Of a stretch of DNA of 64,000 nt, positions 42,790 through 52,178 are shown in pieces; position 1 is the first letter of the stretch; the number at the start of each line of letters is the position of its first letter. The DNA comes from Candidatus Methylophosphatis haderslevensis. Lineage in GTDB: Bacteria; Pseudomonadota; Gammaproteobacteria; Burkholderiales; Rhodocyclaceae. The stretch covers positions 682,001-746,000 of the forward strand of contig JADJSA010000001.1 in NCBI GenBank assembly GCA_016711925.1, written 5' to 3'. The position numbers were made by a program, and so were the translations under genes. The notes under the pieces were generated by a model. That model ran no database searches and had not been told where the DNA came from. It was given only the letters and a program-made list of their open reading frames with translations.

Positions 42790-44675
42790 TTGAAGCCTTC
42801 GCGCTGGACTGCATAAAGCATGGCTAAAACCAGGAGCAACTGGCCGCCCGGTACGTTGCCCTCCCAGAATGGTTCGAACAGACTTTCGAACAGCACGCAG
42901 ACGGAGATGACGATCAGTGGCACAGCCGCTGGAGGATCGGCTCTTGGCGCCGCTCGCTGTCGATCAGTCAAAACTCGAACGGCTACCACGACAAAAAGGA
43001 TCAATGAAGGCAGCCCGAAAAACAGGATAAGGTTGAGGAGCGAATTGTGCGCATTCGGGTAGAGGTACGACAGGTGGCTGGCGAGCAGGCTCTGCCGAGC
43101 CATCGGATACGCCCCCCCTCCGAACAGAATCACATCGGGGTGCTCGGTGAGCATCGACAATGCCGCCTGCCACTGTGTGAACCGCCCTCGAATCGTGCCC
43201 GAACTCCCGAGAACGTCGAGTTGTGCCAGTCCCATCAGGACAACCAGTCCGATTGCGGGTATCAGGATCAGAAACATCCGGGTCGACACCAAGCGACCAA
43301 AGACCATTGTTGCGAAGCCCACGAGCGTCCAGTAGATCGCGCCACGCGTCTGTGTCAGATACAAGCAGCCGGCCACCAAGACTAACGCGGCAAGATCGAC
43401 TAGATAGGGGGCGAACCGGGACGGGTGCAAGAGCCGCCAAAAGAAATATAGGGTCGGGCCGACGAGAACCATTCCGAATCCGTTCGGATGGGTAAAGAAC
43501 CCCATCACGAGATTCCCCGTGTACCGTTCCCCCGAAAGATCCAGCTTGCCCAATGCTGTCAACCCAATCTCCGATGGATACGGCCATCGGAAAAGATACT
43601 GGCTGTATCCGAGCACCACATTGACGAAAATTGTGAAAAGCCAGATACGAATCACGGCCCGGAGGTCCGTTTCGGACTTGACGAACGACGTAACCAGCAA
43701 GAAGCACATCAAGGCTGGAAGCAGGTCGCGCAGTCTCTCCAAACCGTAGCGATCGCCACGCAGCACCATTGTCGGCCCGAGCACGAAAAGCCAAACCAGC
43801 CAAACCGTAAACACTATCTTCGTAGTATCCCTTGCGAACAGTTCTCGCCACCACGATTCGCGCCAAATCACGACATCGACAAGAACGATCAACGCAACAC
43901 CGAAGGTCGCAATCTCGGCAATGCTGAGGTTCAAAGGCATCCCCGGGATGTTCGGGCGGTATTCGATTCCGATACAAGCCACGAAAAGGAGCAACAGCCA
44001 GCGCCTGTGCGACGCGAAAAAGTCGTCGTAGTAGCGTACTGCGGGCCTCATGGAGCCCCGTCTGCCCCACGAAATCTGCTTTGAATGGAACAAATCAGTA
44101 ACTCTGCCCTGCGGGCTGTCAACTCTCAACGGAGATCCCCCGATCCGACGACGGGCCCGAATCACCCGCGCCGGGTTGCCGGCAACGATCGAGTACGGCG
44201 CCACGTCGCGCGTCACGACCGCGTTTGCGCCGACGATCGAGCCTGTACCGATTCTCACGCGTGGCAGAAAGGTCACTCGCTGGCCGATCCACACGTCGTC
44301 CTCGATCACGACGGGCCGTGGCCCCGTCACCCCCTGCTCGATCATCGGGATGTCGATCCGGTCGGCGACATGCGATGTAGTGATGACCAGCGCCTCCGGC
44401 CCCATCATGACGTTCTTGCCGACCAACAGCGGGCCATAGATCTGCGCTGCGACACCGATGCTCGAGTTGTCGCCGATTTCGATTTGGCGGCCGGAACCGA
44501 AGAAGGCACGCGCTTCAATGTTGATGTTGCGGCCAGCGCAAACAAACAGCGGCGTGCAAACCCAGCGCCGAAGCGGCCGTGCCCACCGGCCGATACGATT
44601 GTTGGAGGCCGGCAGCCAGCGGGCAACCCCGTAGTAGAACCCCAGCAGCACGACGCGATAAAGGTCAACTCTCAT
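42777..44675 (-). CDS. hexapeptide acyltransferase joined to an O-antigen ligase/polymerase-like membrane protein
   Basis: One open frame of 632 residues. Residues 1-190 form a left-handed beta-helix acetyltransferase (IGDNSSIGVAAQIYGPLLVG, VIEDDVWIGQRVTFLPRV, GNPARVIRAR). From about residue 209 (MRPAVRYYDD, ATG at 44051) about ten membrane helices follow with the O-antigen ligase/Wzy signature region (TQTRGAIYW, GGAYPMARQSLL, HNSLLNLILFFGLP). No stop separates them as given. If the five-C run at 44137-44141 were four, the acyltransferase would end IGDLR-stop, giving two normal genes. Both readings are kept open. Confidence 0.85.
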   Translation of the reverse strand: MRVDLYRVVLLGFYYGVARWLPASNNRIGRWARPLRRWVCTPLFVCAGRNINIEARAFFGSGRQIEIGDNSSIGVAAQIYGPLLVGKNVMMGPEALVITTSHVADRIDIPMIEQGVTGPRPVVIEDDVWIGQRVTFLPRVRIGTGSIVGANAVVTRDVAPYSIVAGNPARVIRARRRIGGSPLRVDSPQGRVTDLFHSKQISWGRRGSMRPAVRYYDDFFASHRRWLLLLFVACIGIEYRPNIPGMPLNLSIAEIATFGVALIVLVDVVIWRESWWRELFARDTTKIVFTVWLVWLFVLGPTMVLRGDRYGLERLRDLLPALMCFLLVTSFVKSETDLRAVIRIWLFTIFVNVVLGYSQYLFRWPYPSEIGLTALGKLDLSGERYTGNLVMGFFTHPNGFGMVLVGPTLYFFWRLLHPSRFAPYLVDLAALVLVAGCLYLTQTRGAIYWTLVGFATMVFGRLVSTRMFLILIPAIGLVVLMGLAQLDVLGSSGTIRGRFTQWQAALSMLTEHPDVILFGGGAYPMARQSLLASHLSYLYPNAHNSLLNLILFFGLPSLILFVVVAVRVLTDRQRAAPRADPPAAVPLIVISVCVLFESLFEPFWEGNVPGGQLLLVLAMLYAVQREGFKWQT

Positions 44676-46081
44676 GAACCGAGCAGCCTTTTGAAGTCAT
44701 TGGCGCAGACAGCCGCCCCCAGAAGCATGAACAAGAGGACTGCCCCGAATCCGGCCAATGATGAAAACTCCTGTCGGACCACTAGCGCAGCGAATCCGAA
44801 ACCCAGAACAAGTGCAATCAACTTGCCGAAGCGAATCGGGACCGCCTGGATCCGCTGCGAGATCCAGTAGGTAAACAACAGCGCCGTGCACTGCGCCGCG
44901 AACGAACCGAGGCCCGCGCCGACGTAGCCATAGCGGGGAATCAGCAGTCCGGCAAGGGCTAGCCCGGCAAAAGCGCCAACACCGACGGTTGCGGCAATCC
45001 AGTGCGTCCTGCCTTCGTCGAGCGTGCCGATGTTGATCGGCGTGATCATCGCAGTCGCGACCGCGGCACACAGCAGCAGGCCCATCGTGTTGGCATCGTA
45101 ACCGGAAACGCCTTGGGCATAGAACCCGACGAAATGCGGCGCCAGTGCCCAAGCGACCATAGCGACCGCCAAGTAGTACCACAGCAAGACTGCAGTCGCG
45201 GAGGCAAAGAAAGCGGCACCACGGTCGGCATCGTTCGCATGGCGAAAACGCGCCGCCGGCCACCATAGATTGATCGGTGCCGCGGCGAAGGACATCGCCC
45301 CGGCAAGCTTGGCCATTATCATGTAACCGGGCAACTCGCCTGAAGGCATGAGCGCGTGAACAAGGTACCTGTCACCGTTCGCGGCGACGACTGCGAGGGC
45401 GGCAGCCGCAACGATCGGCAATCCGTAGCGAACTGCAGCCCAATGCTGATCACGCGTCCGCGACGATCCGGCATTGCCAGACCGCGCAAAGCGGCGCCGA
45501 TATCTTGCGAATGACAGCATCAGCACCACGCTATCGATGATGATGAGCGCGCCTGCGAACTCTATGAGCTCCAGTCGCACACCCGCCCATGAGGCCAGCA
45601 CGAGCCCGATTCCCAGCGCGCCGAACTTGACCCATATCGTCTGCGCGTAACCGAATGCATCGGACTTACCCCTGTCAACCGACTGACACAGCAGTATCGC
45701 TGCCTCGAGAAAGATCAGTAGCGCCGCCAAAGGGACATACGACCACAATGAACCGAGCCCGACGCCGACTACGCTGGCGAACCCACCAAGGCAACATATC
45801 AGGACACACGGGTACATGCCGAAGCGCAGTTGCGAGTGATATACGTCAGCCGACCCCGCCTTCCCGCTGGCGAGCAACCGGATGTATGCATGGCTGCTTC
45901 CGAGCAAGGACAATTGCGCCAGCAACAACGCCAATGGCTCGAAGATGGCCCAAAGCGCGAAATCCCGCGCGCCCAGAACGCGTATCATCATTGGCACCGC
46001 CATGAACGCGACGAAGCCCTGCAGCAACGTGGCGGAGCCGTAGCCGCAAAGTGCCTTCCAGGCTGGAGTTGCCGGGACGCT
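44672..46081 (-). CDS. polysaccharide flippase (Wzx/MATE-type)
   Basis: A 469-residue membrane protein with about 12-14 predicted helices. The N-terminus ALCGYGSATLLQGFVAFMAVPMMIRVLGARDFALWAIFEPLA (seen in its parts GYGSATLLQGF and VPMMIRVLGARDF) is typical of the Wzx/RfbX family. It moves lipid-linked repeat units across the inner membrane. ATG at 46081 is chosen; a GTG at 46111 is possible. It overlaps the acyltransferase by 4 bases. Confidence 0.88.
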   Translation of the reverse strand, partial: SVPATPAWKALCGYGSATLLQGFVAFMAVPMMIRVLGARDFALWAIFEPLALLLAQLSLLGSSHAYIRLLASGKAGSADVYHSQLRFGMYPCVLICCLGGFASVVGVGLGSLWSYVPLAALLIFLEAAILLCQSVDRGKSDAFGYAQTIWVKFGALGIGLVLASWAGVRLELIEFAGALIIIDSVVLMLSFARYRRRFARSGNAGSSRTRDQHWAAVRYGLPIVAAAALAVVAANGDRYLVHALMPSGELPGYMIMAKLAGAMSFAAAPINLWWPAARFRHANDADRGAAFFASATAVLLWYYLAVAMVAWALAPHFVGFYAQGVSGYDANTMGLLLCAAVATAMITPINIGTLDEGRTHWIAATVGVGAFAGLALAGLLIPRYGYVGAGLGSFAAQCTALLFTYWISQRIQAVPIRFGKLIALVLGFGFAALVVRQEFSSLAGFGAVLLFMLLGAAVCANDFKRLLGS

Positions 46082-46182
46082 CATCCTGGCGATTTGGTAA
46101 TTCCGCCGCACGAGCGAACAACTCTCGCGACGGCCACCTCAGACAGAACTCGCGGAACAACGCTCGACCATCAAGTCCCGGT

Positions 46183-47271
46183 TCACTCGTTGAACTCCAA
46201 TGGCCGATAGCCATGCTGTCGAATGAGCGAATCGCGTTCCGCAGTGCTGACGTCCTCGCGCACCATCTCGCGCACCAGTTCTTGGAAGCTGATGCTCGGC
46301 TTCCAGCCCAGCTTCGCGTGCGCTTTGGTCGGGTCACCCAGCAGCGTCTCGACTTCCGTCGGACGAAAGTAACGCGGGTCGACACGCACGATGACTCTGC
46401 CGCGCCGATCGAAACCGATCTCATCGACACCCTCGCCTTCCCAGCGGATGGCGATGTCCAGCTCATCTGCAGCAGCCTCGACGAATTGGCGCACGCTGTA
46501 TTGGATGCCGGTGGCAATGACGAAGTCTTCGGGCTCTTCCTGCTGCAGCATTAGCCATTGCATCTCGACATAATCCCTTGCGTGGCCCCAGTCACGCAGT
46601 GCGTTCAGATTGCCGAGGTACAGGCATTCCTGCAGCCCGAGCTTTATCCGGGCCAACGCGCGAGTGATCTTGCGAGTGACAAAGGTTTCTCCGCGCCGTG
46701 GCGATTCGTGGTTGAACAGGATGCCGTTGCAAGCGTAGATGCCATAGGCCTCACGGTAGTTTACTGTGATCCAGTAGGCGTACAGCTTGGCCACCGCGTA
46801 GGGGCTGCGCGGATAGAATGGCGTGGTTTCCTTTTGCGGGACCTCCTGCACCAAGCCGTAGAGCTCGGAAGTAGAGGCTTGATAGAAGCGGGTCTTCTTC
46901 TCCATTCCGAGGATGCGGATCGCTTCAAGCAACCGAAGGGCACCAACCCCGTCGGCATTGGCGGTGTACTCGGGCTCTTCGAAACTCACGGCTACATGCG
47001 ATTGTGCAGCGAGATTGTAAAGCTCGTCGGGTTGCACCTGCTGGATAATCCGGATCAGATTGGTGGAATCGGTGAGGTCGCCGTAGTGGAGGACGAAGCG
47101 GCGACCGTCCTCGTGCGGATCGGCATAGATGTGGTCGATACGGCTGGTATTGAAGCTGGACGCACGGCGCTTGATGCCGTGAACCTCATAGCCTTTGGCG
47201 AGCAGGAATTCGGCCAGATATGAACCGTCTTGACCTGTTACACCAGTAACGATTGCGACCTTGTCAGACAT
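46183..47271 (-). CDS. gmd: GDP-mannose 4,6-dehydratase
   Basis: A 362-residue SDR enzyme: AIVTGVTGQDGSYLAEFLL, HGIKRRASSFNTSRIDHIY, NLAAQSHVAVSFEEPEYTA, ASTSELYG and YPRSPYAVAKLYAYW (catalytic Tyr/Lys), NHESPRRGETFVTRKI. It makes GDP-4-keto-6-deoxymannose for fcl. It lies 28 bases after epsI in the EPS operon. Confidence 0.97.
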   Translation of the reverse strand: MSDKVAIVTGVTGQDGSYLAEFLLAKGYEVHGIKRRASSFNTSRIDHIYADPHEDGRRFVLHYGDLTDSTNLIRIIQQVQPDELYNLAAQSHVAVSFEEPEYTANADGVGALRLLEAIRILGMEKKTRFYQASTSELYGLVQEVPQKETTPFYPRSPYAVAKLYAYWITVNYREAYGIYACNGILFNHESPRRGETFVTRKITRALARIKLGLQECLYLGNLNALRDWGHARDYVEMQWLMLQQEEPEDFVIATGIQYSVRQFVEAAADELDIAIRWEGEGVDEIGFDRRGRVIVRVDPRYFRPTEVETLLGDPTKAHAKLGWKPSISFQELVREMVREDVSTAERDSLIRQHGYRPLEFNE

Positions 47272-47299
47272 AAATAGTCATCTCGAGTTGCTATCCAGA

Positions 47300-47995
47300 C
47301 TATGCGCCGAATCGTCCTGCAATTCGCATTCGCGTCTCGGGATCGACAGCTTTCAACATCTGGGCAACGAACTGATCCTGCAGCCCATAGGCAAAGTCGG
47401 TCGATTCATCGATCGATGAAACCCGGACCAACACGCCGTCGGGCACGGTTCCCCTCAGGCCATAGGCGATCTGTGCGAGCTTTCGTCCCACGCCAGGCAA
47501 GGTTGCGGAGTCGCCAATCGTTATCCAGTAAGTGATTGGCTCGCTGCGCGGCCCCTGAACCGCCAGCAACCGGCGTACGGCAAGCTCGCCGTAGCCCGTT
47601 ACGGCTTTGGATATGACGCTCGAGCGAACCTGAAAGCCCTGCGCCGTATAGCAATATTCGGGGCGATGAACCTGCGATTCGTCGTTGCTCTGATCGCCGC
47701 CGTAGGCAATGCTCAGCATGATGCGTTGCCCAGCCGCATTGATGTAGGTACGCGACAACGTTTGGTTGTAGATTTTGTCGAGCTTGGCCTGCACATCGGG
47801 GCTGACCGCGATTGGAACGATCGACGTATCAATCCTCCAGTCGCCGAAAGACGCCGGGACTGCGGTCTCAAGGTTGACTGGTGCCCTCCGCTCAGCCATT
47901 CTGGCTGAGGGCCGCGCAACCAGGGCAAGACCCGACGCGAAGATCATGACGATACCGAGCGCCAATCCGCGTCCAGCCACACCATTGAAGCTCAT
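47300..47995 (-). CDS. epsI: exosortase B-associated protein EpsI
   Basis: A 231-residue EpsI-family protein. An N-terminal hydrophobic helix (LALGIVMIFASGLALVARP) anchors it; the rest is periplasmic with the conserved NQTLSRTYINAAGQRIMLSIAYGGDQS and HRPEYCYTAQGF regions (shown in parts IMLSIAYGGDQS and HRPEYCYTAQGF). EpsI proteins accompany or fuse to exosortases; function is unclear. It overlaps xrtB by 4 bases. Confidence 0.93.
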   Translation of the reverse strand: MSFNGVAGRGLALGIVMIFASGLALVARPSARMAERRAPVNLETAVPASFGDWRIDTSIVPIAVSPDVQAKLDKIYNQTLSRTYINAAGQRIMLSIAYGGDQSNDESQVHRPEYCYTAQGFQVRSSVISKAVTGYGELAVRRLLAVQGPRSEPITYWITIGDSATLPGVGRKLAQIAYGLRGTVPDGVLVRVSSIDESTDFAYGLQDQFVAQMLKAVDPETRMRIAGRFGA

Positions 47996-48861
47996 GCTGC
48001 TTTCCTCGGCTTGAGGAAGACACCGAGCAGGCTGTCGAACCCAAACAGCATGAGCAACGCTACCAGAAAGAGAATCATGCCGGCAAATCCATGGATGAAG
48101 CCCTGCCCCGCCTCATCGCCAAAATGATAGGTGACCAACACCAAGATCATTACTCGAACGATATTCGCTGCGAACGCGATCGGCAGAATGCATGCGACTA
48201 GCAGGCCCACGTGCACAAATGACCGGTAGCGCATCAGATACAGGTATACCAACCCGAGTGCGCTAAGACTGAACATGGAGTTCAGGCCGGAACATGCGTC
48301 GGCGACCAACAGTTGATACTGCCCAACGTTCAACACTATTCCGCTGCGAGCAATTGGGTACCCGGTTACGTACAAGATTGACTCCGCGATGGAGGAGACA
48401 GACTGCTTGAGCGGTCCGGTTGCCGCGTCGACGATCAGACCCGGTAACGGAATCGCGAATGCGGAAAAGAGTATTGGGAACCACAACATCTTCAATCCTG
48501 GCCACCCGCGAAGCACGAGGATTGCGCCTGCCGCGACCGGGATGAATGAACCGATGTCCAGCAGAGGAATGGTCTGCGAACGGCCGAGCATGTAACTCAT
48601 CAGTCCCAGCAGGACGAGGCTCCAGCCGATCAGAGGTGACGCACCCGTAGGAGCATAACCGAAGAACCGGCGATTGTCCCAAACCAACCAGGCGACTACT
48701 GCCACGATGAGCGGACCATGGGCATGCTGTTCGGTTTGCCAGATCGTGGTTGCGAAGGCAAGAAACGTCGGAACGTAAAGCGCTGCCAGCCCGACCGCCA
48801 CGGGCAGCCAATCGACAAGCGCGGCTTGATGCGGTCCTTTGTTGGACACGACAGCCGACAT
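47992..48861 (-). CDS. xrtB: exosortase B
   Basis: A 289-residue integral membrane transpeptidase with about eight helices. The catalytic set is Cys190 (LVADACSGL), Arg236 (ANIVRVM) and His257 (GFIHGFAG). XrtB cleaves PEP-CTERM proteins at their Val-Pro-Glu-Pro site and links them to an unknown partner at the cell surface, in parallel with EPS export. The single PEP-CTERM gene at 53447-53965 is its obvious local substrate. Confidence 0.95.
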   Translation of the reverse strand: MSAVVSNKGPHQAALVDWLPVAVGLAALYVPTFLAFATTIWQTEQHAHGPLIVAVVAWLVWDNRRFFGYAPTGASPLIGWSLVLLGLMSYMLGRSQTIPLLDIGSFIPVAAGAILVLRGWPGLKMLWFPILFSAFAIPLPGLIVDAATGPLKQSVSSIAESILYVTGYPIARSGIVLNVGQYQLLVADACSGLNSMFSLSALGLVYLYLMRYRSFVHVGLLVACILPIAFAANIVRVMILVLVTYHFGDEAGQGFIHGFAGMILFLVALLMLFGFDSLLGVFLKPRKAA

Positions 48862-48868
48862 GTGGGGC

Positions 48869-49786
48869 TCAGAACTCGTTCATCACCACGCCGACGACCG
48901 CCGCCGTTGCATGATGCAAACTGTCGGAGAGATCCTGCAGATCGTCTACATAGCTGGCGTTCTGTCGCGCCACCAGAAGTGCGGCGCCAGTGCGCACTGC
49001 GACTGTTTGGGCATCGGCACCCTCGTCCGCAGCAGGTGTGTCGACGACAATCACGTCGTAACGCCCGCTCAACATCGCAAGCAAATTCGAGAACGATGAC
49101 CGGGAGAGCAACTCCTGGGGGTTGGGCGGTGCCGAGCCGGCCGTGATCACCGAAAAGTCCATGAATGCGGGCACCCGCTCGATGGCCGACTCGTCGGCAC
49201 GTCCGGTAATCATCTGTGCCAGGCCGGCGCGATTTGCCAAACCAAACAACTCATGCTGCCGGGGATTTCGCAAGTCCGCGTCGACTAGCAAAGTGCGTTC
49301 GCCGAGCTGGGAAAAGACGACGGCAAGATTTGCAGCGAGATAACTGCGGCCTTCCTTGCGTGCCGTGCTGACGATAGAGATCGCGCGACGATCCGGCGAC
49401 CCGTTGAACCAACGCAGCATGAGTTGACTGCGCAGCGCGCGCAGCGACTCCACCTGGCGGCTGAAGGGTTGATAGGCGGCAACGAGTTCTTTGCTGACAT
49501 TCGATTCGCCCGGCACCAGATACGGATAGTCGAACTGGCGCGCGAGCGCGAACTGGATGTCCTCTTCTTTCAGCAAGCCGAGCTTGATGGCAGCTTCGCC
49601 AAAGCGCAGTCCCTCGTCTTTCTGCTTGCGCAGGATGTGTTCGGCATCATCGAGAGTAAGCCGCCCGGAATCGATCAAGATGGCGCCAATCGAGCGGTCG
49701 TCGCCCGAAGATCGCGGTTCGGTACGAACCAGCGCGCGGATCGACATTGGTTCGGCGGGAGTCATCGTTCTCTCTCCGGGCATCAT
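48869..49786 (-). CDS. epsG: EPS chain-length tyrosine kinase EpsG
   Basis: A 305-residue P-loop kinase-like protein. The first 110 or so residues form the family N-terminal domain (AILIDSGRLTLDDAEHILRKQ), then a nucleotide-binding domain with EGRSYLAANLAVVFSQLGERTLLVDADLRNP (seen as EGRSYLAANLA and RTLLVDADLRNP) and VIVVDTPA. The Walker A is degenerate (EGRS for GKS/T), normal in EpsG. It controls polymer length with EpsF. Confidence 0.93.
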   Translation of the reverse strand: MMPGERTMTPAEPMSIRALVRTEPRSSGDDRSIGAILIDSGRLTLDDAEHILRKQKDEGLRFGEAAIKLGLLKEEDIQFALARQFDYPYLVPGESNVSKELVAAYQPFSRQVESLRALRSQLMLRWFNGSPDRRAISIVSTARKEGRSYLAANLAVVFSQLGERTLLVDADLRNPRQHELFGLANRAGLAQMITGRADESAIERVPAFMDFSVITAGSAPPNPQELLSRSSFSNLLAMLSGRYDVIVVDTPAADEGADAQTVAVRTGAALLVARQNASYVDDLQDLSDSLHHATAAVVGVVMNEF

Positions 49787-51210
49787 CGTGGTGCCGGAAG
49801 CGCGCGTTCGGGATTGAAACGCGGAAATACCAACCGATTGCGATGGCGGCGACGCTTGCCCTCGCGCACGTCGGCGGCGTCGAGATACCCGATCACCGGC
49901 AAGCCGAGTGCTTCGACGATGTCTTCCGGCGAGCGAACACGACGATTGAACAGTTCGAGCAGCAATGCAAGCGCGATAGCGAGCATGCCGCCGACAAAGA
50001 TCGACAGCAGCGTATTGAGCAGCAGTTTGGGGCTCGATGGCTCTGTGGGCTCAACGGCAGGATTGAGGACGACGATGTTGGTCTGCTGGGTCTGGCTCTC
50101 GAGATTGGTCTGTACGAGACGCTGCGCGGTGAGGTCGTAAGCCTTTTGCGCGTTTTCGACTTCACGCTGAATGACCGCAATCTCGTCACGCTGTTGTTTG
50201 ATCGACAGCACCTTCTTCTTTTGCGCCTCGAGCGACGCGCGAATTTCGGACTCTCGCTGCACATTGACGCGGTTGTTGGTGCCGACGCCTCCGGCGACGC
50301 GCGTGACCTCGGCCTCCAGCTTGCCTCGCAGGGCCTGTCCTTCGGCCACGGCGCGCAGAACCTGGGGGTGATTGGGACCGTACTGCGAACTCAGGTCTTT
50401 GAGCTTGGCATCCTGGCGCGCCACATCGGCTTTCAGGCTTTGCACCAGGCCACTCTGCAAGACCTCGGGCAGAGTATCAGTATTGCCTGTTTGCGCCTGC
50501 CGCGACGCGGACTCCGTGCGCAATGCCTGCATCGCGACCAGTTGTGAAGACAACTCCTGCAGGCGCGCGTTCTCGACGTCGAGTCGTTCATCGACGTTGG
50601 TGATGCCGTTGTCGCGCTGGAACTGCGACAACCTGCCCTGCGCAGATTCGAGTTGTTCGCGCAGACCCTTGGTGCGGGCATCGAACCAGCCGGCGTACTG
50701 TTTGGCCGGATCAGCGCGCAGTTCCACGTTCGTATCGACATACGCCTGGGCAAATGCGTTGGCAATGGCTGACGCGAACTGCGGCTCGGCCGATTTGTAG
50801 GTGATGTTGATTACGTTGCTCTCCCGCGAGGGCTTGACATCGAGCTGCTTGCTTAGCAGGTCGGCGTAGTAGGCCTCAATCGATCCCTTGCCCTGGGTCT
50901 CTTCCACCCATTGCTGGCGGGCGCTCGGGTTCTCATCGATTTTAAGCATCCGCACTACCCGGCGGGCAACCCGCTCGCTCTGGATGATGTCGATCTGTGT
51001 GGCCATGTAGCCTGGCGCGATCATGCCCTGCATCAGGGCGCCATAGAGGGGATCGGGTGCCTTGACGTCGACCAGCAATGCCGCGGACGCGGTGTACTTC
51101 TTTGGCAGCAGAAAGCTGACGCCGAGCGTTGTCCCGACAACCAGCGCGAAGGTCAGCAGGACTGTCAGCCAGCGGGCTCGCAGAATCAGCAAAAACTGCT
51201 GGAATGTCAT
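49783..51210 (-). CDS. epsF: chain-length determinant protein EpsF
   Basis: A 475-residue Wzz-type protein: N-terminal helix (RWLTVLLTFALVVGTTLGVSFLL) and C-terminal helix (LLNTLLSIFVGGMLAIALALLLEL), with a long periplasmic coiled coil (about 160-390) between. The PAVEPTEPSSPKLLLN stretch precedes the second helix. It partners EpsG in setting polysaccharide length. It overlaps epsG by 4 bases. Confidence 0.95.
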   Translation of the reverse strand: MTFQQFLLILRARWLTVLLTFALVVGTTLGVSFLLPKKYTASAALLVDVKAPDPLYGALMQGMIAPGYMATQIDIIQSERVARRVVRMLKIDENPSARQQWVEETQGKGSIEAYYADLLSKQLDVKPSRESNVINITYKSAEPQFASAIANAFAQAYVDTNVELRADPAKQYAGWFDARTKGLREQLESAQGRLSQFQRDNGITNVDERLDVENARLQELSSQLVAMQALRTESASRQAQTGNTDTLPEVLQSGLVQSLKADVARQDAKLKDLSSQYGPNHPQVLRAVAEGQALRGKLEAEVTRVAGGVGTNNRVNVQRESEIRASLEAQKKKVLSIKQQRDEIAVIQREVENAQKAYDLTAQRLVQTNLESQTQQTNIVVLNPAVEPTEPSSPKLLLNTLLSIFVGGMLAIALALLLELFNRRVRSPEDIVEALGLPVIGYLDAADVREGKRRRHRNRLVFPRFNPERALPAPR

Positions 51211-51219
51211 GGCGCAGCC

Positions 51220-52032
51220 TCAGAAGATCGATTCTTTGACGAAGATCACGTCGTCCGACTTGATCGGCGCCGCCATGTCCGGAGCGATCTGCTGCACGGC
51301 ACCCTTGTCGTCACGGCGATGGACCTGGATCCCTCGCTGGGTACCGCGGATCGTCAGGCCGCCGCCCTGTGCAAGAGCCTGCATCAACGTCATTTCGCGT
51401 TCGACACGGTAGGCGCCGGGACGTTGCACTTCTCCGTAGATGTAAAAGACCGGTGCTCGATGCACGTAGATTGCATCGCCGCCGGCAATGGGCAGGTCGA
51501 GATCTGGCCGATTGCCGAGAAATATGGACGGTAGGTCGATTTCCTGACGGATCAGCTTGCCGTTGCGCGTGCCGGTGAGGACCAAGGTGTCGGCGCCACT
51601 CGGCATAATGCCGCCCGCCATGGCGAGCAGGTCGGTAACCTTTGCATTGAGCACATCCAGGGGATAGCGGCCGGGACGATTGACCTGCCCAAGCACCGAA
51701 ACCTGGTTGCCGCGAATCTGCAGCGGCAGGATGTTGACCTGCGGTTGGAGGACGAAGCCGCCATCGCGCAGCGCCTTGCCGATCTTCTTCTCTGCTTCCG
51801 AGACATTGAGCCCACCCACCGGCACCTGCCCGATCAAAGGGAAGCTAATGGCGCCGTTTTCGGAAACGCGGGTTTCGAGCGTCAAATCTGGATTCTGGAA
51901 CACGGTGATGCGGATCACATCGCCGGGACCGAGCACGTATTCGGCCTTGCTGTCCGCAGCGAACGCACTGCCAACAATGGCCAACTGCAGCCAGAGCAGC
52001 AGTGTTGTCAAAGACTTGATGTATGCACTCAT
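51220..52032 (-). CDS. epsE: polysaccharide export protein EpsE (Wza-like)
   Basis: A 270-residue periplasmic/outer-membrane export protein with signal peptide (LLLWLQLAIVGSAFA). Export domain EYVLGPGDVIRITVFQNPDL and SLBB domains (VSVLGQVNRPGRYPL, FYIYGEVQRPGAYRV, QGGGLTIRGTQR) are clear. No lipobox Cys is seen. ATG at 52032 was chosen; upstream in-frame sequence lacks homology. Confidence 0.94.
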   Translation of the reverse strand: MSAYIKSLTTLLLWLQLAIVGSAFAADSKAEYVLGPGDVIRITVFQNPDLTLETRVSENGAISFPLIGQVPVGGLNVSEAEKKIGKALRDGGFVLQPQVNILPLQIRGNQVSVLGQVNRPGRYPLDVLNAKVTDLLAMAGGIMPSGADTLVLTGTRNGKLIRQEIDLPSIFLGNRPDLDLPIAGGDAIYVHRAPVFYIYGEVQRPGAYRVEREMTLMQALAQGGGLTIRGTQRGIQVHRRDDKGAVQQIAPDMAAPIKSDDVIFVKESIF

Positions 52033-52178
52033 CGGGCTCTTTTCCTCGTCCTGCGGGCAAACAGTTCTCACCAAACTGACTACTGCGGGCTCTGCAACGA
52101 CTTGGTCAGAGCGCTGCTGCACCAGCCGCTACCGCCAACCCGATAACCCGCGCGGACCCGGCTGGACAGAACCCGGGA

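Noticed and set aside
48869..49786. EpsG as a broken kinase because Walker A lacks GKS/T
   Set aside because: An EGRS-type loop is normal for the EpsG family, and the rest of the protein is intact.
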